This document shows, piece by piece, positions 8,690 to 16,357 of a DNA stretch of 44,497 nt. The notes beneath the pieces were generated by a model. The model was given only the letters and a program-made list of their open reading frames with translations. It was not told the origin of the DNA and did no database searches. Numbering within the stretch: position 1 is the first letter of the stretch; each line of letters starts with the position of its first letter. Origin of the DNA: Bacteroidales bacterium UBA4363 (GTDB lineage: Bacteria > Bacteroidota > Bacteroidia > Bacteroidales > Paludibacteraceae); NCBI GenBank assembly GCA_002393965.1, contig DGSL01000005.1, positions 1-44,497 of the forward strand. The letters are read 5' to 3'. The translations under genes and the position numbers were made by a program.

Positions 8690-9280
8690 TCACTTGTTGG
8701 CCGCCTCCCATTTCTCAATCTTATCCTTGTTCTGGAGCAGGAAGTCGATATCGTCGAGACCATTGATCAGGCAATGCTTCTTATAGCTATTGATCTCGAA
8801 AGTCTCGCTTTTGCCGGTTGAGGTATTGGTGATAGTCTGGTTAGGGAGGTCAACGCGCACAATCGTCTTCGGGTTAGCCTTGATGCTGTCGAAGAGTTCG
8901 GCGAGGAACGTCTCGGAGACGACGACAGGCAGGACGAAATTGTTGAGTTCGTTATTCTTATGAATATCGGCAAAGAAGCTGCTCACGACGACCCGGAATC
9001 CGTATCCAGCGATTGCCCAAGCGGCGTGTTCGCGTGAGCTGCCGCTGCCAAAATTCTTGCCAGCCACGAGAATCTCGCCTCCGTAGGTTGGGTCGTTGAG
9101 CACGAAGTCCTTGATAAGATTTCCCTGTTTGTCGTAGCGCCAGTCGCGGAAGAGGTTCTCTCCGAATCCCTCCTTGTCGGTCGCCTTGAGGAAGCGGGCC
9201 GGTATAATCTGGTCGGTATCGATATTCTCCAAAGGGAGTGGCACACACGTGCTCTCTATGATATTGAATTTCTGTTTCAT
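8690..9280 (-). CDS. leuD: 3-isopropylmalate dehydratase small subunit LeuD
   Basis: Small subunit of isopropylmalate isomerase, which with LeuC converts 2-isopropylmalate to 3-isopropylmalate and probably citramalate to 3-methylmalate. At 196 residues it has the swivel-domain signature: [14 protein letters not shown] near the N-terminus and [17 protein letters not shown] in the middle, including the substrate-contacting SSREHA. It lies 45 bp downstream of leuC and about 120 bp before the citramalate-synthase-like gene. That gap contains a small CGTGA/TCACG inverted repeat around 8652-8666 but no terminator, so the transcript should continue. Confidence 0.96.
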   Translation of the reverse strand: MKQKFNIIESTCVPLPLENIDTDQIIPARFLKATDKEGFGENLFRDWRYDKQGNLIKDFVLNDPTYGGEILVAGKNFGSGSSREHAAWAIAGYGFRVVVSSFFADIHKNNELNNFVLPVVVSETFLAELFDSIKANPKTIVRVDLPNQTITNTSTGKSETFEINSYKKHCLINGLDDIDFLLQNKDKIEKWEAANK

Positions 9281-9325
9281 GCTTATGATGCTTTTAAGAA
9301 AAAAGAATAGGAAAAAAGCCGATTG

Positions 9326-10720
9326 TCAGAGGAGTTCGCGCGGGTCGGTGATCTTGCCAGTCACTGCGGCAGCCGCCGCAACGAGAGGGCTGGCAAGGAT
9401 GGTACGTGCTCCGGGTCCCTGTCGTCCCTCGAAGTTACGGTTGCTGGTAGAGACGGAGTACTTTCCTGCCGGCACCTTATCGTCGTTCATGGCGAGGCAT
9501 GCGGAGCATCCAGGCTGACGGATCTCGAACCCAGCCTCGGCAAGCACCTTGTCGATCCCTTCCTCCCGAATCTGCTGGTCCACCTTCCAAGACCCCGGAA
9601 CGAGCCATGCGACGATATTCTCTGCCTTGTGTCGTCCCTTGGCGATGCGAGCGAAGTCGCGGAAATCCTCGATTCTGCCGTTGGTGCAAGCCCCGAGGAA
9701 GACGTAATCCACCTGTTTTCCGAGCAAGGTCTCGCCAGGTTGGAAGCCCATATAGTCGAGCGCCTTGACGAACGAGGTCTGTCCAGCCGCCGGGATGGTC
9801 TGGAGGGTCGGTATGTGTTGTGTGATACCCATGCCCATGCCAGGGTTCGTTCCATAGGTCACCATAGGTTCTATGTCAGCGGCATCGAACTGGAGTTCCT
9901 TATCGAAGACGGCATCGTCGCCGCTCTTGAGTGTCTTCCAGTAGGCGACTGCCTTGTCCCAGTCATCGCCGGTCGGTGCGTACTTACGTCCCTTGATGTA
10001 GGCGAAGGTAGTCTCATCGGGAGCGATGAAACCGCCACGAGCCCCCATCTCGATAGAGAGGTTGCAGAGCGTGAGACGTCCCTCCATGGAGAGTGAGCGG
10101 ACTGCCTCGCCAGCGTACTCGATGAAATAGCCGGTAGCGCCGGAGGTGGTCAGCTGGCTCATAAGGTAGAGCGCCAGGTCCTTCGCTGTCACGCCATGTG
10201 CGAGGGTACCGTTGACCGTGATGCGCATGGACTTCGGTTTCTGCTGGAGGATGCACTGGCTTGCCATGACCATCTCAACCTCGCTGGTACCGATGCCAAA
10301 AGCCACAGCGCCCATAGCTCCGTGTGTAGAGGTGTGGCTATCGCCACAGACAATCGTCATGCCAGGCAGGCTGAGTCCGGTCTCGGGTCCAACGACGTGG
10401 ATGATACCGTTCGTCTTTTCGTTCATGGCGAAATGTGTCAGTCCGAACTCGCTCGCATTCTTCGCCAGCGTGGTCACCTGCTTGCGAGAGACGGGGTCCT
10501 CGATTTCCTTATCCTGGTCGTGGGTAGGGGTATTATGGTCCGGCATGCAGAAGATCTTGTCAGGACGCAGGCACTTCAGCCCCCTAGCGCGAAGGCCGTC
10601 GAAAGCCTGTGGGGAAGTCACTTCGTGGCAGTAGAGACGGTCGATATAGAGTTGTGTCGGTCCGTCCTCGACGATCTGCACCACGTGCTTATCCCAAATC
10701 TTGTCAAAGAGTGTATTCAT
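9326..10720 (-). CDS. leuC: 3-isopropylmalate dehydratase large subunit LeuC
   Basis: Aconitase-family large subunit (464 residues) that holds the [4Fe-4S] cluster and catalyses dehydration and rehydration of isopropylmalate together with LeuD. The cluster cysteines are visible in [14 protein letters not shown] and in [10 protein letters not shown]. The N-terminal region has [14 protein letters not shown], and the middle has [15 protein letters not shown], both characteristic. Length equals the bacterial two-subunit form. It sits 66 bp after leuA on the same strand. Confidence 0.97.
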   Translation of the reverse strand: MNTLFDKIWDKHVVQIVEDGPTQLYIDRLYCHEVTSPQAFDGLRARGLKCLRPDKIFCMPDHNTPTHDQDKEIEDPVSRKQVTTLAKNASEFGLTHFAMNEKTNGIIHVVGPETGLSLPGMTIVCGDSHTSTHGAMGAVAFGIGTSEVEMVMASQCILQQKPKSMRITVNGTLAHGVTAKDLALYLMSQLTTSGATGYFIEYAGEAVRSLSMEGRLTLCNLSIEMGARGGFIAPDETTFAYIKGRKYAPTGDDWDKAVAYWKTLKSGDDAVFDKELQFDAADIEPMVTYGTNPGMGMGITQHIPTLQTIPAAGQTSFVKALDYMGFQPGETLLGKQVDYVFLGACTNGRIEDFRDFARIAKGRHKAENIVAWLVPGSWKVDQQIREEGIDKVLAEAGFEIRQPGCSACLAMNDDKVPAGKYSVSTSNRNFEGRQGPGARTILASPLVAAAAAVTGKITDPRELL

Positions 10721-10786
10721 GGCTTGTTGAAATGATATGTTTTTTTGTTAGACGATAGAATTATACCATAATAATAGAAGAATGCG

Positions 10787-12307
10787 TCACTCCTCCCCTT
10801 CGGTGTGAGGGATGCGGAACTTATTGATGCAGTCGATGTAGGCTTCGATGCTGGCCGTCACGATATCGGTATTAGCACCGAATCCGTAGTACACGTTACC
10901 GGCGTATTCGACCTGAACGTGTACTTTGCCGACGTCGTCGCTGCCTTTGGTAATAGCCTGTACGGTGTATTCCTTCAGTATCATCTCCTTCTGAATAATG
11001 CGTTTCATTGCCTTCACGGCAGCATCAACCGGTCCGTTGCCGGAAGCGGCTGCCTCGAACTTCTGTCCGCTGATATTCAATCCGATGGAAGCGACGGAGC
11101 GGAATCCTTTGCCACTGGTCACCTGAAGGTATTCGAGTTTAACGGCATGGCTCTCGGCGCGGTCGGCTCCAGCGAGTACCAGTACGTCGTCGTCGGTAAT
11201 TTCCTTCTTCTGGTCGGCGAGGCGGAGGAAAGCCTGGTAGATCTTGTCGACCTTGGAATCGTCCTCGACGTTGATACCGAGCACGCTCATGCGGTACTTC
11301 AGAGCGGCGCGTCCGCTGCGTGCTGTCAGTACGATGGCATTGTCGTCGAGTCCGACATCCTTCGGGTTCATGATTTCGTAGGTATTGGTATTCTTGAGCA
11401 CACCGTCCTGGTGGATGCCAGAGGAATGAGCGAAGGCGTTCTTGCCCACGATGGCCTTGTTCGGCTGTACGGGCATGTTCATCAGAGAACTGACCATGCG
11501 GCTGGTCGGGTAGATTTTAGTGGTATTGATGTTCGTATCGATCCCGATTCCCTTGTGGCACTTCAGGATCATGGCAATCTCCTCGAGAGAGGTGTTGCCG
11601 GCACGTTCGCCGATACCGTTGATGGTCACCTCGACCTGTCGGGCACCGTTGAGCACACCGCTGAGCGTATTGGCCGTAGCCATGCCGAGGTCGTTGTGGC
11701 AGTGAGTGGAAATGGTGGCGTTCTCGATTCCGTCCACGTGTTCGCAGAGGTACTTGATCTTCGCGCCATAGACCTCCGGCAGGCAATAGCCCGTTGTATC
11801 CGGGATGTTGACGACGGTGGCGCCAGCCTTGATAACTGCCTCAACGACACGTGCGAGGTACTCATTGTCGGTCCGGCCGGCGTCTTCGGCATAGAACTCG
11901 ACGTCGTCCACATACTTACGTGCGTACTTCACCGCTGCCACTGCACGTTCGATGATTTCCTCGCGATTGGAATTAAACTTGTACTTGATGTGCTGGTCAC
12001 TGGTACCGATTCCGGTATGGATACGCTTATGCTTGGCATACTGCAGACTCTCCGCAGCCACGTCGATATCCTTCTGTACGGCACGTGTCAGTGCGCAGAT
12101 CGTCGGCCAGGTTACGGCCTTGGAGATCTCGATGACGGAATTGAAGTCGCCGGGGCTGGAGATGGGGAATCCCGCCTCGATCACGTCGACCCCCAGCGCC
12201 TCAAGCTGTTTTGCGACCTGGATTTTTTCCACCGTATTCAGCTGACACCCCGGCACCTGTTCGCCGTCGCGCAGCGTCGTATCAAAAATAAACAGTCTGT
12301 CACTCAT
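10787..12307 (-). CDS. leuA: 2-isopropylmalate synthase LeuA
   Basis: First dedicated leucine enzyme: condenses 2-ketoisovalerate with acetyl-CoA. The start is set at ATG 12307, which gives [17 protein letters not shown] and 506 residues. The open frame runs on upstream to 12379, but those 24 codons lie inside the attenuator hairpin and its T-run and are not family-like. The TIM barrel contains [10 protein letters not shown] (metal ligands) and [11 protein letters not shown]. The C-terminal regulatory domain (about 390-506) has [18 protein letters not shown], the leucine-feedback domain of the family. It is the first gene of the operon, so both allosteric feedback and the upstream attenuator would control flux. 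Confidence 0.96.
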   Translation of the reverse strand: MSDRLFIFDTTLRDGEQVPGCQLNTVEKIQVAKQLEALGVDVIEAGFPISSPGDFNSVIEISKAVTWPTICALTRAVQKDIDVAAESLQYAKHKRIHTGIGTSDQHIKYKFNSNREEIIERAVAAVKYARKYVDDVEFYAEDAGRTDNEYLARVVEAVIKAGATVVNIPDTTGYCLPEVYGAKIKYLCEHVDGIENATISTHCHNDLGMATANTLSGVLNGARQVEVTINGIGERAGNTSLEEIAMILKCHKGIGIDTNINTTKIYPTSRMVSSLMNMPVQPNKAIVGKNAFAHSSGIHQDGVLKNTNTYEIMNPKDVGLDDNAIVLTARSGRAALKYRMSVLGINVEDDSKVDKIYQAFLRLADQKKEITDDDVLVLAGADRAESHAVKLEYLQVTSGKGFRSVASIGLNISGQKFEAAASGNGPVDAAVKAMKRIIQKEMILKEYTVQAITKGSDDVGKVHVQVEYAGNVYYGFGANTDIVTASIEAYIDCINKFRIPHTEGEE

Positions 12308-12334
12308 ATTCGTTTTGTTTTTTTGTTTTGTTAC

Positions 12335-12375
12335 ATAAAAAAATAAAACCCATTCTGCCTGATTATCAGAAAGGG
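12335..12375 (-). terminator. Attenuator terminator in the leuA leader
   Basis: On the minus strand, arms CCCTTTCTG and CAGAATGGG (12367-12375 and 12349-12357, one mismatch, 9-nt loop) form a stem followed at once by TTTTATTTTTTT. This intrinsic terminator ends 28 bp before the leuA ATG, so it can only act as a conditional attenuator of the operon. Its upstream arm is exactly complementary to a segment overlapping the leader-peptide stop codon. Confidence 0.8.
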
Positions 12376-12439
12376 TCACCTGTATGGATTGGTTCAGTTT
12401 GAATATCTAAAGAAATCAGAAACGACACCGCTTTACATC

Positions 12440-12475
12440 ACCCTTTCACGACTTTGCCACCAAGAGGCTAAGTCG
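12440..12475 (-). promoter_or_regulatory. Protector hairpin and antiterminator strand of the leuA leader
   Basis: A 6-bp hairpin CGACTT / AAGTCG (12470-12475 and 12449-12454) spans the Leu/Val codons of the leader peptide. The next bases, GAAAGGGT (12440-12447), overlap the TGA stop and are perfectly complementary to ACCCTTTC (12369-12376), which holds the upstream arm of the terminator. Pairing of those two segments would prevent the terminator, so the elements give the classic ribosome-controlled switch. Confidence 0.65.
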
Positions 12476-12529
12476 GATCCGATTCAAGGCAATATACAGA
12501 AAAGTGTTTCTCATTCCTTCGTCTTTCAT
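12446..12529 (-). CDS. Leucine-operon leader peptide (candidate LeuL)
   Basis: A 27-codon open frame on the minus strand, too short for normal gene calling. From the fifth residue on it is rich in branched-chain residues. The core reads FLYIALNRIRLSLLVAKS and is followed by TGA, with Leu at six positions, Ile at two and Val at one. A second in-frame ATG at 12514 gives a 22-residue version and may be the true start, since GAAGGA precedes it. It lies about 14 bp downstream of a TATCTTTG promoter element and 139 bp upstream of leuA. The peptide itself probably has no function; its translation would sense charged tRNA-Leu (and perhaps Ile/Val) and set the fold of the downstream attenuator. Found by reading; not confirmed experimentally. 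Confidence 0.7.
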   Translation of the reverse strand: MKDEGMRNTFLYIALNRIRLSLLVAKS

Positions 12530-12542
12530 TCGAAAAGCGATG

Positions 12543-12550
12543 CAAAGATA
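12543..12550 (-). promoter_or_regulatory. -7 element of the leucine operon promoter
   Basis: TATCTTTG on the minus strand matches TAnnTTTG exactly. A T-rich -33 candidate (TTTT) sits 19 bp upstream. Predicted transcription would start near 12537, giving a leader of about 230 nt before leuA. Confidence 0.7.
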
Positions 12551-12833
12551 CGACCATTTTCCAGAAATGAAAATAGTTTCAAACTTTTTCGATAAAAAAA
12601 GTTACAAATCAGAAGAAAGAAGCAAGCAAGAGATGTGATTTATTAACCAGAGAATAGTCAATGATCATTATTTAGAGGAGGTGACTAAAAGTTCATCAGC
12701 CATTGAACTCCATAATATGGTGGGCATACGAAAAAAAATCCGCAGGATTCATCATCATGGGTACCCATCGAAAGACGAGTGGAAAAAGAGTGGGCAATGT
12801 GGGCAGACAGTGGGTAGGTGGTGTTTCAAATAT

Positions 12834-12940
12834 GCCTTATATATGTCTTATATATACCTTATCTATATTATATCTATGCTTTATCTATGTTATATCTATG
12901 CTTTATCTATGTTATATCTATGCTTTATCTATGTTTCATG
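12834..12940. repeat. 22-bp AT-rich tandem repeat
   Basis: Three perfect consecutive copies of a 22-bp unit, TTATATCTATGCTTTATCTA plus TG, occupy 12868-12933. Degenerate TATATCTTATATATACC copies lie before them and a partial copy after. Because 22 is not a multiple of three, the apparent open frame across it (12681-13091) changes its reading of the unit from copy to copy, which argues that it is not coding. Confidence 0.85.
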
Positions 12941-13042
12941 TATTGAACATGTGTGTATCATCTATGCGTTATCAATGAAACAACAGCGGAGTAATGGTAG
13001 AGCTGACGTGCCTCAGGGCGGAAAAAGCGCAGAGAACGGATT

Positions 13043-13107
13043 GATGGAGGGATGGAGGGGGGATGGAGGGGATGGAGGGATGAAGGGATGAAGGGAATGG
13101 AGGGAAA
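13043..13107. repeat. Purine-rich GGATGGAGG repeat
   Basis: About 65 bases on the plus strand are almost pure purine plus T, built of repeats of GGATGGAGG and GATGAAGG. Several G3-G6 runs are close enough to form a G-quadruplex in single-stranded DNA. No coding signal overlaps it. Confidence 0.7.
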
Positions 13108-13220
13108 GTATGTAAGGGGGATTTTTTTCGGAAGGCGAAAGAAATCATTGGATGGGCATTCCAAAGAGCATTTATTATATTTAAAGGAGTATTGTAAGAT
13201 GGTTATCGGAGGAAGCATCT

Positions 13221-13310
13221 ACGAGAGCAGGTAGCTGGAGTGTCAACGAGAGCAGGTGGCTAGAGTGTCAACGAGAGCAAAGTGGCTGGCTGTCAACGGG
13301 AACAGCTGGA
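13221..13310. repeat. 25-bp tandem repeat
   Basis: Three successive 25-bp units (13221-13245, 13246-13270, 13271-13295) and a partial fourth share the core ACGAGAGCAG...GTGTCA with a few substitutions. They lie about 70 bp upstream of the broken YD-repeat-like gene. No inverted structure or palindromic core is seen, so this is not a CRISPR. Confidence 0.75.
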
Positions 13311-13354
13311 GAAGTATCTATGGGAGGAATGGGAGGTTTCTGATATTTTTCACG

Positions 13355-13362
13355 TACCTTTG
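13355..13362 (+). promoter_or_regulatory. -7 element before the YD-repeat-like gene
   Basis: TACCTTTG matches TAnnTTTG, 18 bp upstream of the ATG at 13381. The -33 box is not clear. It suggests that the broken gene is, or was, transcribed. Confidence 0.5.
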
Positions 13363-13380
13363 TATAGAAACAGGAGAGTC

Positions 13381-14340
13381 ATGTATCATCCACACACCCT
13401 ATTGAAAGCCATCAGCTGGTCACTTGCGTTTCTCAGCTTGGTATGCGTCCACGCCGAGCGAGCCCGGAGAGTGGAAAGCGAATAACTATGCGGTCCTGTA
13501 CGCGAAGTACATGCAGTCACGAAAGACGAAACGGGCCTGCTGATTTCGGAGCAGGACATGCGCTTCGACAAGAAAGGCCGGTTAGTCGAAGAGGAGTCGT
13601 CGTGGATAGAGATGGAAGGAACGGAGATCGTGTACCGAAGAACGAAGACCGAATACGAGATTGACGAAGAGGGTTGGATTGTCCGGACGTACAGCAACTA
13701 CACGTCCGACGGGCCACTGACGGAGCGTGAGCGGTGGCTCTCATCGGAGAGCGAATACAGCATGAGCGAGGAAGGGCGCAGCGAACGGACACGGCTATAC
13801 ACCCCCGAGAGCACGACGTCGAGTGCCGAGGTAAGCATCCGATATGACGTGACCGGTCGGACGACGGACTCGACGTACCGCACAGCGGACGGAAAGGAGA
13901 GTACGATGCACAGAGAAACGGACGAGAGGGGCTTCACCAGGCTGCGGACAGAGACGACGGCCGAAGGGATTGTCTCACGGTTCGTGTACCGAAGGGACAC
14001 GGCGGGCCGAACGGAAGAGGCTGACATCTATACGGCGAACGCGAGCAAGCCGTTTATGCGGACACGTACGACGTACGACATGCGCGGGAACGTCACATCG
14101 CTGAGCGTGAAGAACCTATTGCTGCCCAACCTACCGGTCAGCACGACGGAGCGCGACTATGACGAAATGGGGCGCATCATCAGCGAGCGTGTCCGCACGC
14201 CCGATGCTCCGGCAAGCGTGACGCACTATGCCTACGTCCTGGACAGTCAGGGAAATCCGACAGCGACCACCTCGAAGCGAGAAACGGAATCGGAGCCGCC
14301 CCTTGTCCTGATGACCACCTACGTGATCTCCTACTATTAA
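13381..14340 (+). pseudogene. Exported YD/RHS-repeat-like protein interrupted by an in-frame stop
   Basis: The frame starts at ATG 13381 with a clear signal peptide (AISWSLAFLSLVCVHA, residues 10-25). It meets TAA at 13483-13485, then continues open in the same frame to the stop at 14338-14340, giving about 320 codons. After the stop, the sequence has repeated units with a YD-type rhythm: MRFDKKGRLVEEES, YEIDEEGWIVRTYS, RYDVTGRTTDSTYR, RDYDEMGRIISERV. These resemble the short-range repeats of RHS/YD-like secreted or surface proteins in Bacteroidota. One base change would restore the full protein. Two compensating frameshifts are also possible, because another frame reads well between about 13442 and 13500. 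Alternatives are a sequencing error or re-initiation at ATG 13558, which would lack a signal. Function unknown. Confidence 0.6.
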
Positions 14341-14474
14341 AAGGAAGAAGGAATCATGTTATACAACACAAACGGGGTGGCCGAGCGACAGAAGGAACAC
14401 AAGCATATGTTACTAATTATCAAAGATATAGAACAAGAAACATCCCAATCAGGTCAGATTTCAGAAAAGGAAAA

Positions 14475-14504
14475 GTGTTAAATGGTGTTAAAAATACGTA
14501 TTTT
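14475..14504 (+). promoter_or_regulatory. Candidate operator upstream of the small lipoprotein
   Basis: Two direct GTGTTAAA half-sites (14475-14482 and 14485-14492) are spaced exactly 10 bp apart, the geometry of response-regulator dimer sites. They are followed by a 14-bp palindrome AAAATACGTATTTT (14491-14504). A third, inverted copy TTTAACAC lies at 14574-14581. The regulator is unknown. Confidence 0.45.
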
Positions 14505-14541
14505 TTTATGTGTTATAGAACATCATATTAAAACGGCGATA

Positions 14542-14549
14542 TATCTTTG
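14542..14549 (+). promoter_or_regulatory. -7 element of the small lipoprotein gene
   Basis: TATCTTTG, an exact TAnnTTTG match, lies 56 bp upstream of the ATG at 14606. No good -33 match at 19 bp is seen. Confidence 0.6.
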
Positions 14550-14605
14550 CAGCGATTTAATAAAGCAATTTTGTTTAACACCTAATTTTTCTAAAACAAA
14601 CAAAA

Positions 14606-14782
14606 ATGAAGAAGGTTATTCTTTTCGCTGCTGTTGCAGCAATGGTTTCTCTCGCATCTTGCGGTGGTAACAACGAAGCTGCTCAGGATTCTGATTCTGT
14701 AGCTGTTGACACTGTAGCTGTTGACACTGTCGTTGTTGACTCTGTAGTTGCTGACTCTGTAGTTGCAGACTCTGCAAAGTAA
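14606..14782 (+). CDS. Small repeat lipoprotein (58 residues)
   Basis: A short gene with a complete lipoprotein signal: MKKVILFAAVAAMVSLASCGG, with lipobox LASC and the lipidated cysteine at residue 19. The mature part is only about 40 residues and consists mostly of five pentapeptides of the type V-x-(V/A)-D-(S/T), encoded by five 15-bp tandem units (14699-14773). It has its own promoter element, a possible operator and a strong terminator, so it is a monocistronic and probably well expressed envelope lipoprotein. Codons are biased to GTT, GCT and TCT, unlike the GC-rich neighbours. No family function is recognised; small acidic lipoproteins of this kind occur widely in Bacteroidota. Placement in the outer membrane is inferred. 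Confidence 0.85.
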   Translation: MKKVILFAAVAAMVSLASCGGNNEAAQDSDSVAVDTVAVDTVVVDSVVADSVVADSAK

Positions 14783-14808
14783 TTTTACGAGAGTAAACAA
14801 AGGCATTG

Positions 14809-14845
14809 GCCCGCGTCCCTAAGGGAGGCGGGCTTTTGTTTTATT
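14809..14845 (+). terminator. Terminator of the small lipoprotein gene
   Basis: The stem GCCCGC-G-TCCC / GGGA-G-GCGGGC (14809-14819 and 14823-14833, one mismatch, 3-nt loop TAA) is followed by TTTTGTTTTATTCTTTT. A canonical intrinsic terminator 26 bp after the stop codon. Confidence 0.92.
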
Positions 14846-14868
14846 CTTTTTTTTGATAAAGGCCAGAG

Positions 14869-14898
14869 AGCGGGGCGGGGATTTTTTCCCGCCCCGCT
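14869..14898. other. GC-rich 11-bp hairpin
   Basis: Perfect arms AGCGGGGCGGG and CCCGCCCCGCT (14869-14879 and 14888-14898) enclose an 8-base loop containing six T. No T-run follows on either side, so it is not a canonical terminator. It lies between the lipoprotein terminator and the efflux operon. Confidence 0.55.
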
Positions 14899-15006
14899 CC
14901 TATTCAAGAAGAAAGGCAAGTGTGGCGTCGGTTCGTTCATATCCGATTTTGTCCGTTTCGCCAAGAATCACCGCATCTATAAAAAGGAGAAGTGAGGGTA
15001 AAAAAC

Positions 15007-15014
15007 TATTTTTG
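15007..15014 (+). promoter_or_regulatory. -7 element of the RND efflux operon
   Basis: TATTTTTG matches TAnnTTTG, 65 bp upstream of the adaptor ATG at 15080. No convincing -33 box is seen. Confidence 0.45.
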
Positions 15015-15079
15015 CCAGTAATGGGTTGTCCGGAAGGGACGGACCTGGAACGAATAAAAACACAACAAAACATATCGAA

Positions 15080-16291
15080 ATGAAAATTCTGAAAACAACG
15101 ATTGCCGCTTCGCTGACACTGGCGTTGGCCGCATGTGGCGGAGGGCAGCAGGGCAAGCCGAACTTCGGCGACAACGAGTACGCCGTCATAACGGTGAAGA
15201 CACAGTCCGTAGATCTCGAAACGACCTATCCTGCCTCGGTGCAGGGAGTGCAGGACGTCGAGATACGTCCGAAAGTCTCCGGCTTCATCACACGCGTAAA
15301 CGTCCATGAGGGGCAGCGGGTGAGCAAGGGACAGGTGCTGTTCGTGATTGACAACGAGACATACACCGCTGCGGTGAACCAGGCGAAAGCTTCGGTCAAT
15401 GCCGCGAGTGCTCAGTTGGCGACGGCGCAGCTGACGTACGACAACTCGGTGAAACTGCATGAGAAGAACGTCATCGGAGACTTCGAGTTGAAATCTGCCT
15501 CGAACAGTCTGGAGACTGCAAAAGCCTCGCTGGAACAGGCAAAGGCGGGATATGCGTCGGCGCGTCAGAACCTAAGTTTCTGTTACGTCACCTCACCTGC
15601 GAACGGAGTCGTCGGCGAGTTGCCGTACGAGACGGGTGCGCTGGTAAGCGCCAGTTCGGCGCAGCCGCTGACCACGGTGAGCGACATCTCGACGGTGAGA
15701 GCCTACTTCTCGATGACAGAGAGAGACGTCATGGCGTTGCAGAAAGAATACGGTTCGAACATCGTCAGCAACTTCCCGGCAGTGAGACTGCGTCTGGCAG
15801 ACGGCAGTCTCTATGAGCAGGACGGCAAGATCGTTGCCCTGTCGGGTGTCATCGATCCGAAGACCGGATCATTGCAGGCGAGGGCAGACTTTGCGAATCC
15901 GAACCGCCTACTGAAGAGCGGCAGTTCGGCGGAGATCGTCATTCCGCATCAGAATGCAACGGCGATTGTCATCCCGATGGAAGCTGTAAGCGACGTACAG
16001 GACAAGCACTTCGTCTATGTAGTGGGCAACGACAACAAGGTGAAGTACACGGAAGTGAGCGTGGATACGAACAACGACGGGACAAACTACATCATCACGT
16101 CTGGTCTGAAAGCTGGAGACCGCATTGTATCGAAGGGTATCACGACCCTGACGGACGGCATGGAGATCAAGCCATTGACACCAGAAGAGTACCAAAAGAA
16201 ACTGGACGAGACCTCGAAGCTGGGAGAGGCACAGGGAGATTACGGAAAGATGAAAGAGATCTTCTCCGGGAAGAAAGACGAGAAAAAATAA
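15080..16291 (+). CDS. RND efflux periplasmic adaptor (MFP) lipoprotein
   Basis: Membrane-fusion (adaptor) subunit of a tripartite RND pump, linking the inner-membrane pump to the outer-membrane channel. The start at ATG 15080 gives a lipoprotein signal MKILKTTIAASLTLALAACG with cysteine 19. The open frame extends to 15026, but those residues lie before any signal. The 403-residue protein has the order typical of AcrA/MexA: a beta-barrel strand, lipoyl half (VSGFITRVNVHEGQRVSKGQVLF), a helical hairpin rich in Ala/Gln (NQAKASVNAASAQLATAQL, then EQAKAGYASARQNL), the second lipoyl half, beta-barrel and membrane-proximal domains (GLKAGDRIVSKGITTLTDG). First gene of the operon. Confidence 0.95.
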   Translation: MKILKTTIAASLTLALAACGGGQQGKPNFGDNEYAVITVKTQSVDLETTYPASVQGVQDVEIRPKVSGFITRVNVHEGQRVSKGQVLFVIDNETYTAAVNQAKASVNAASAQLATAQLTYDNSVKLHEKNVIGDFELKSASNSLETAKASLEQAKAGYASARQNLSFCYVTSPANGVVGELPYETGALVSASSAQPLTTVSDISTVRAYFSMTERDVMALQKEYGSNIVSNFPAVRLRLADGSLYEQDGKIVALSGVIDPKTGSLQARADFANPNRLLKSGSSAEIVIPHQNATAIVIPMEAVSDVQDKHFVYVVGNDNKVKYTEVSVDTNNDGTNYIITSGLKAGDRIVSKGITTLTDGMEIKPLTPEEYQKKLDETSKLGEAQGDYGKMKEIFSGKKDEKK

Positions 16292-16357
16292 AAATACAGT
16301 GCGGACACCCTTACTTGCAAAGAGAAGGGGCGTCTGCCTAAATGAAGACTGCGAACA

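Noticed and set aside
10805..12346. 513-codon open frame on the plus strand opposite leuA
   Set aside because: It is fully antisense to a clear LeuA. Its length follows from the third-position bias of leuA codons; no family motifs, promoter or signal are seen.
12681..13091. 136-codon frame through the 22-bp repeats
   Set aside because: The 22-bp unit shifts frame at each copy and the predicted chain is just Tyr/Leu/Ile/Met repeats; no start signal or homology.
13221..13310. CRISPR array
   Set aside because: The 25-bp units are contiguous with no unique spacers, and no cas genes are present.
14869..14898. Second intrinsic terminator after the lipoprotein
   Set aside because: The stem is strong, but there is no T-run after it in either direction; it is kept only as an unexplained hairpin.
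14900..15460. 186-codon minus-strand gene over the adaptor start
   Set aside because: It overlaps the signal peptide and lipoyl region of a firm adaptor gene in antisense; no motif supports it.
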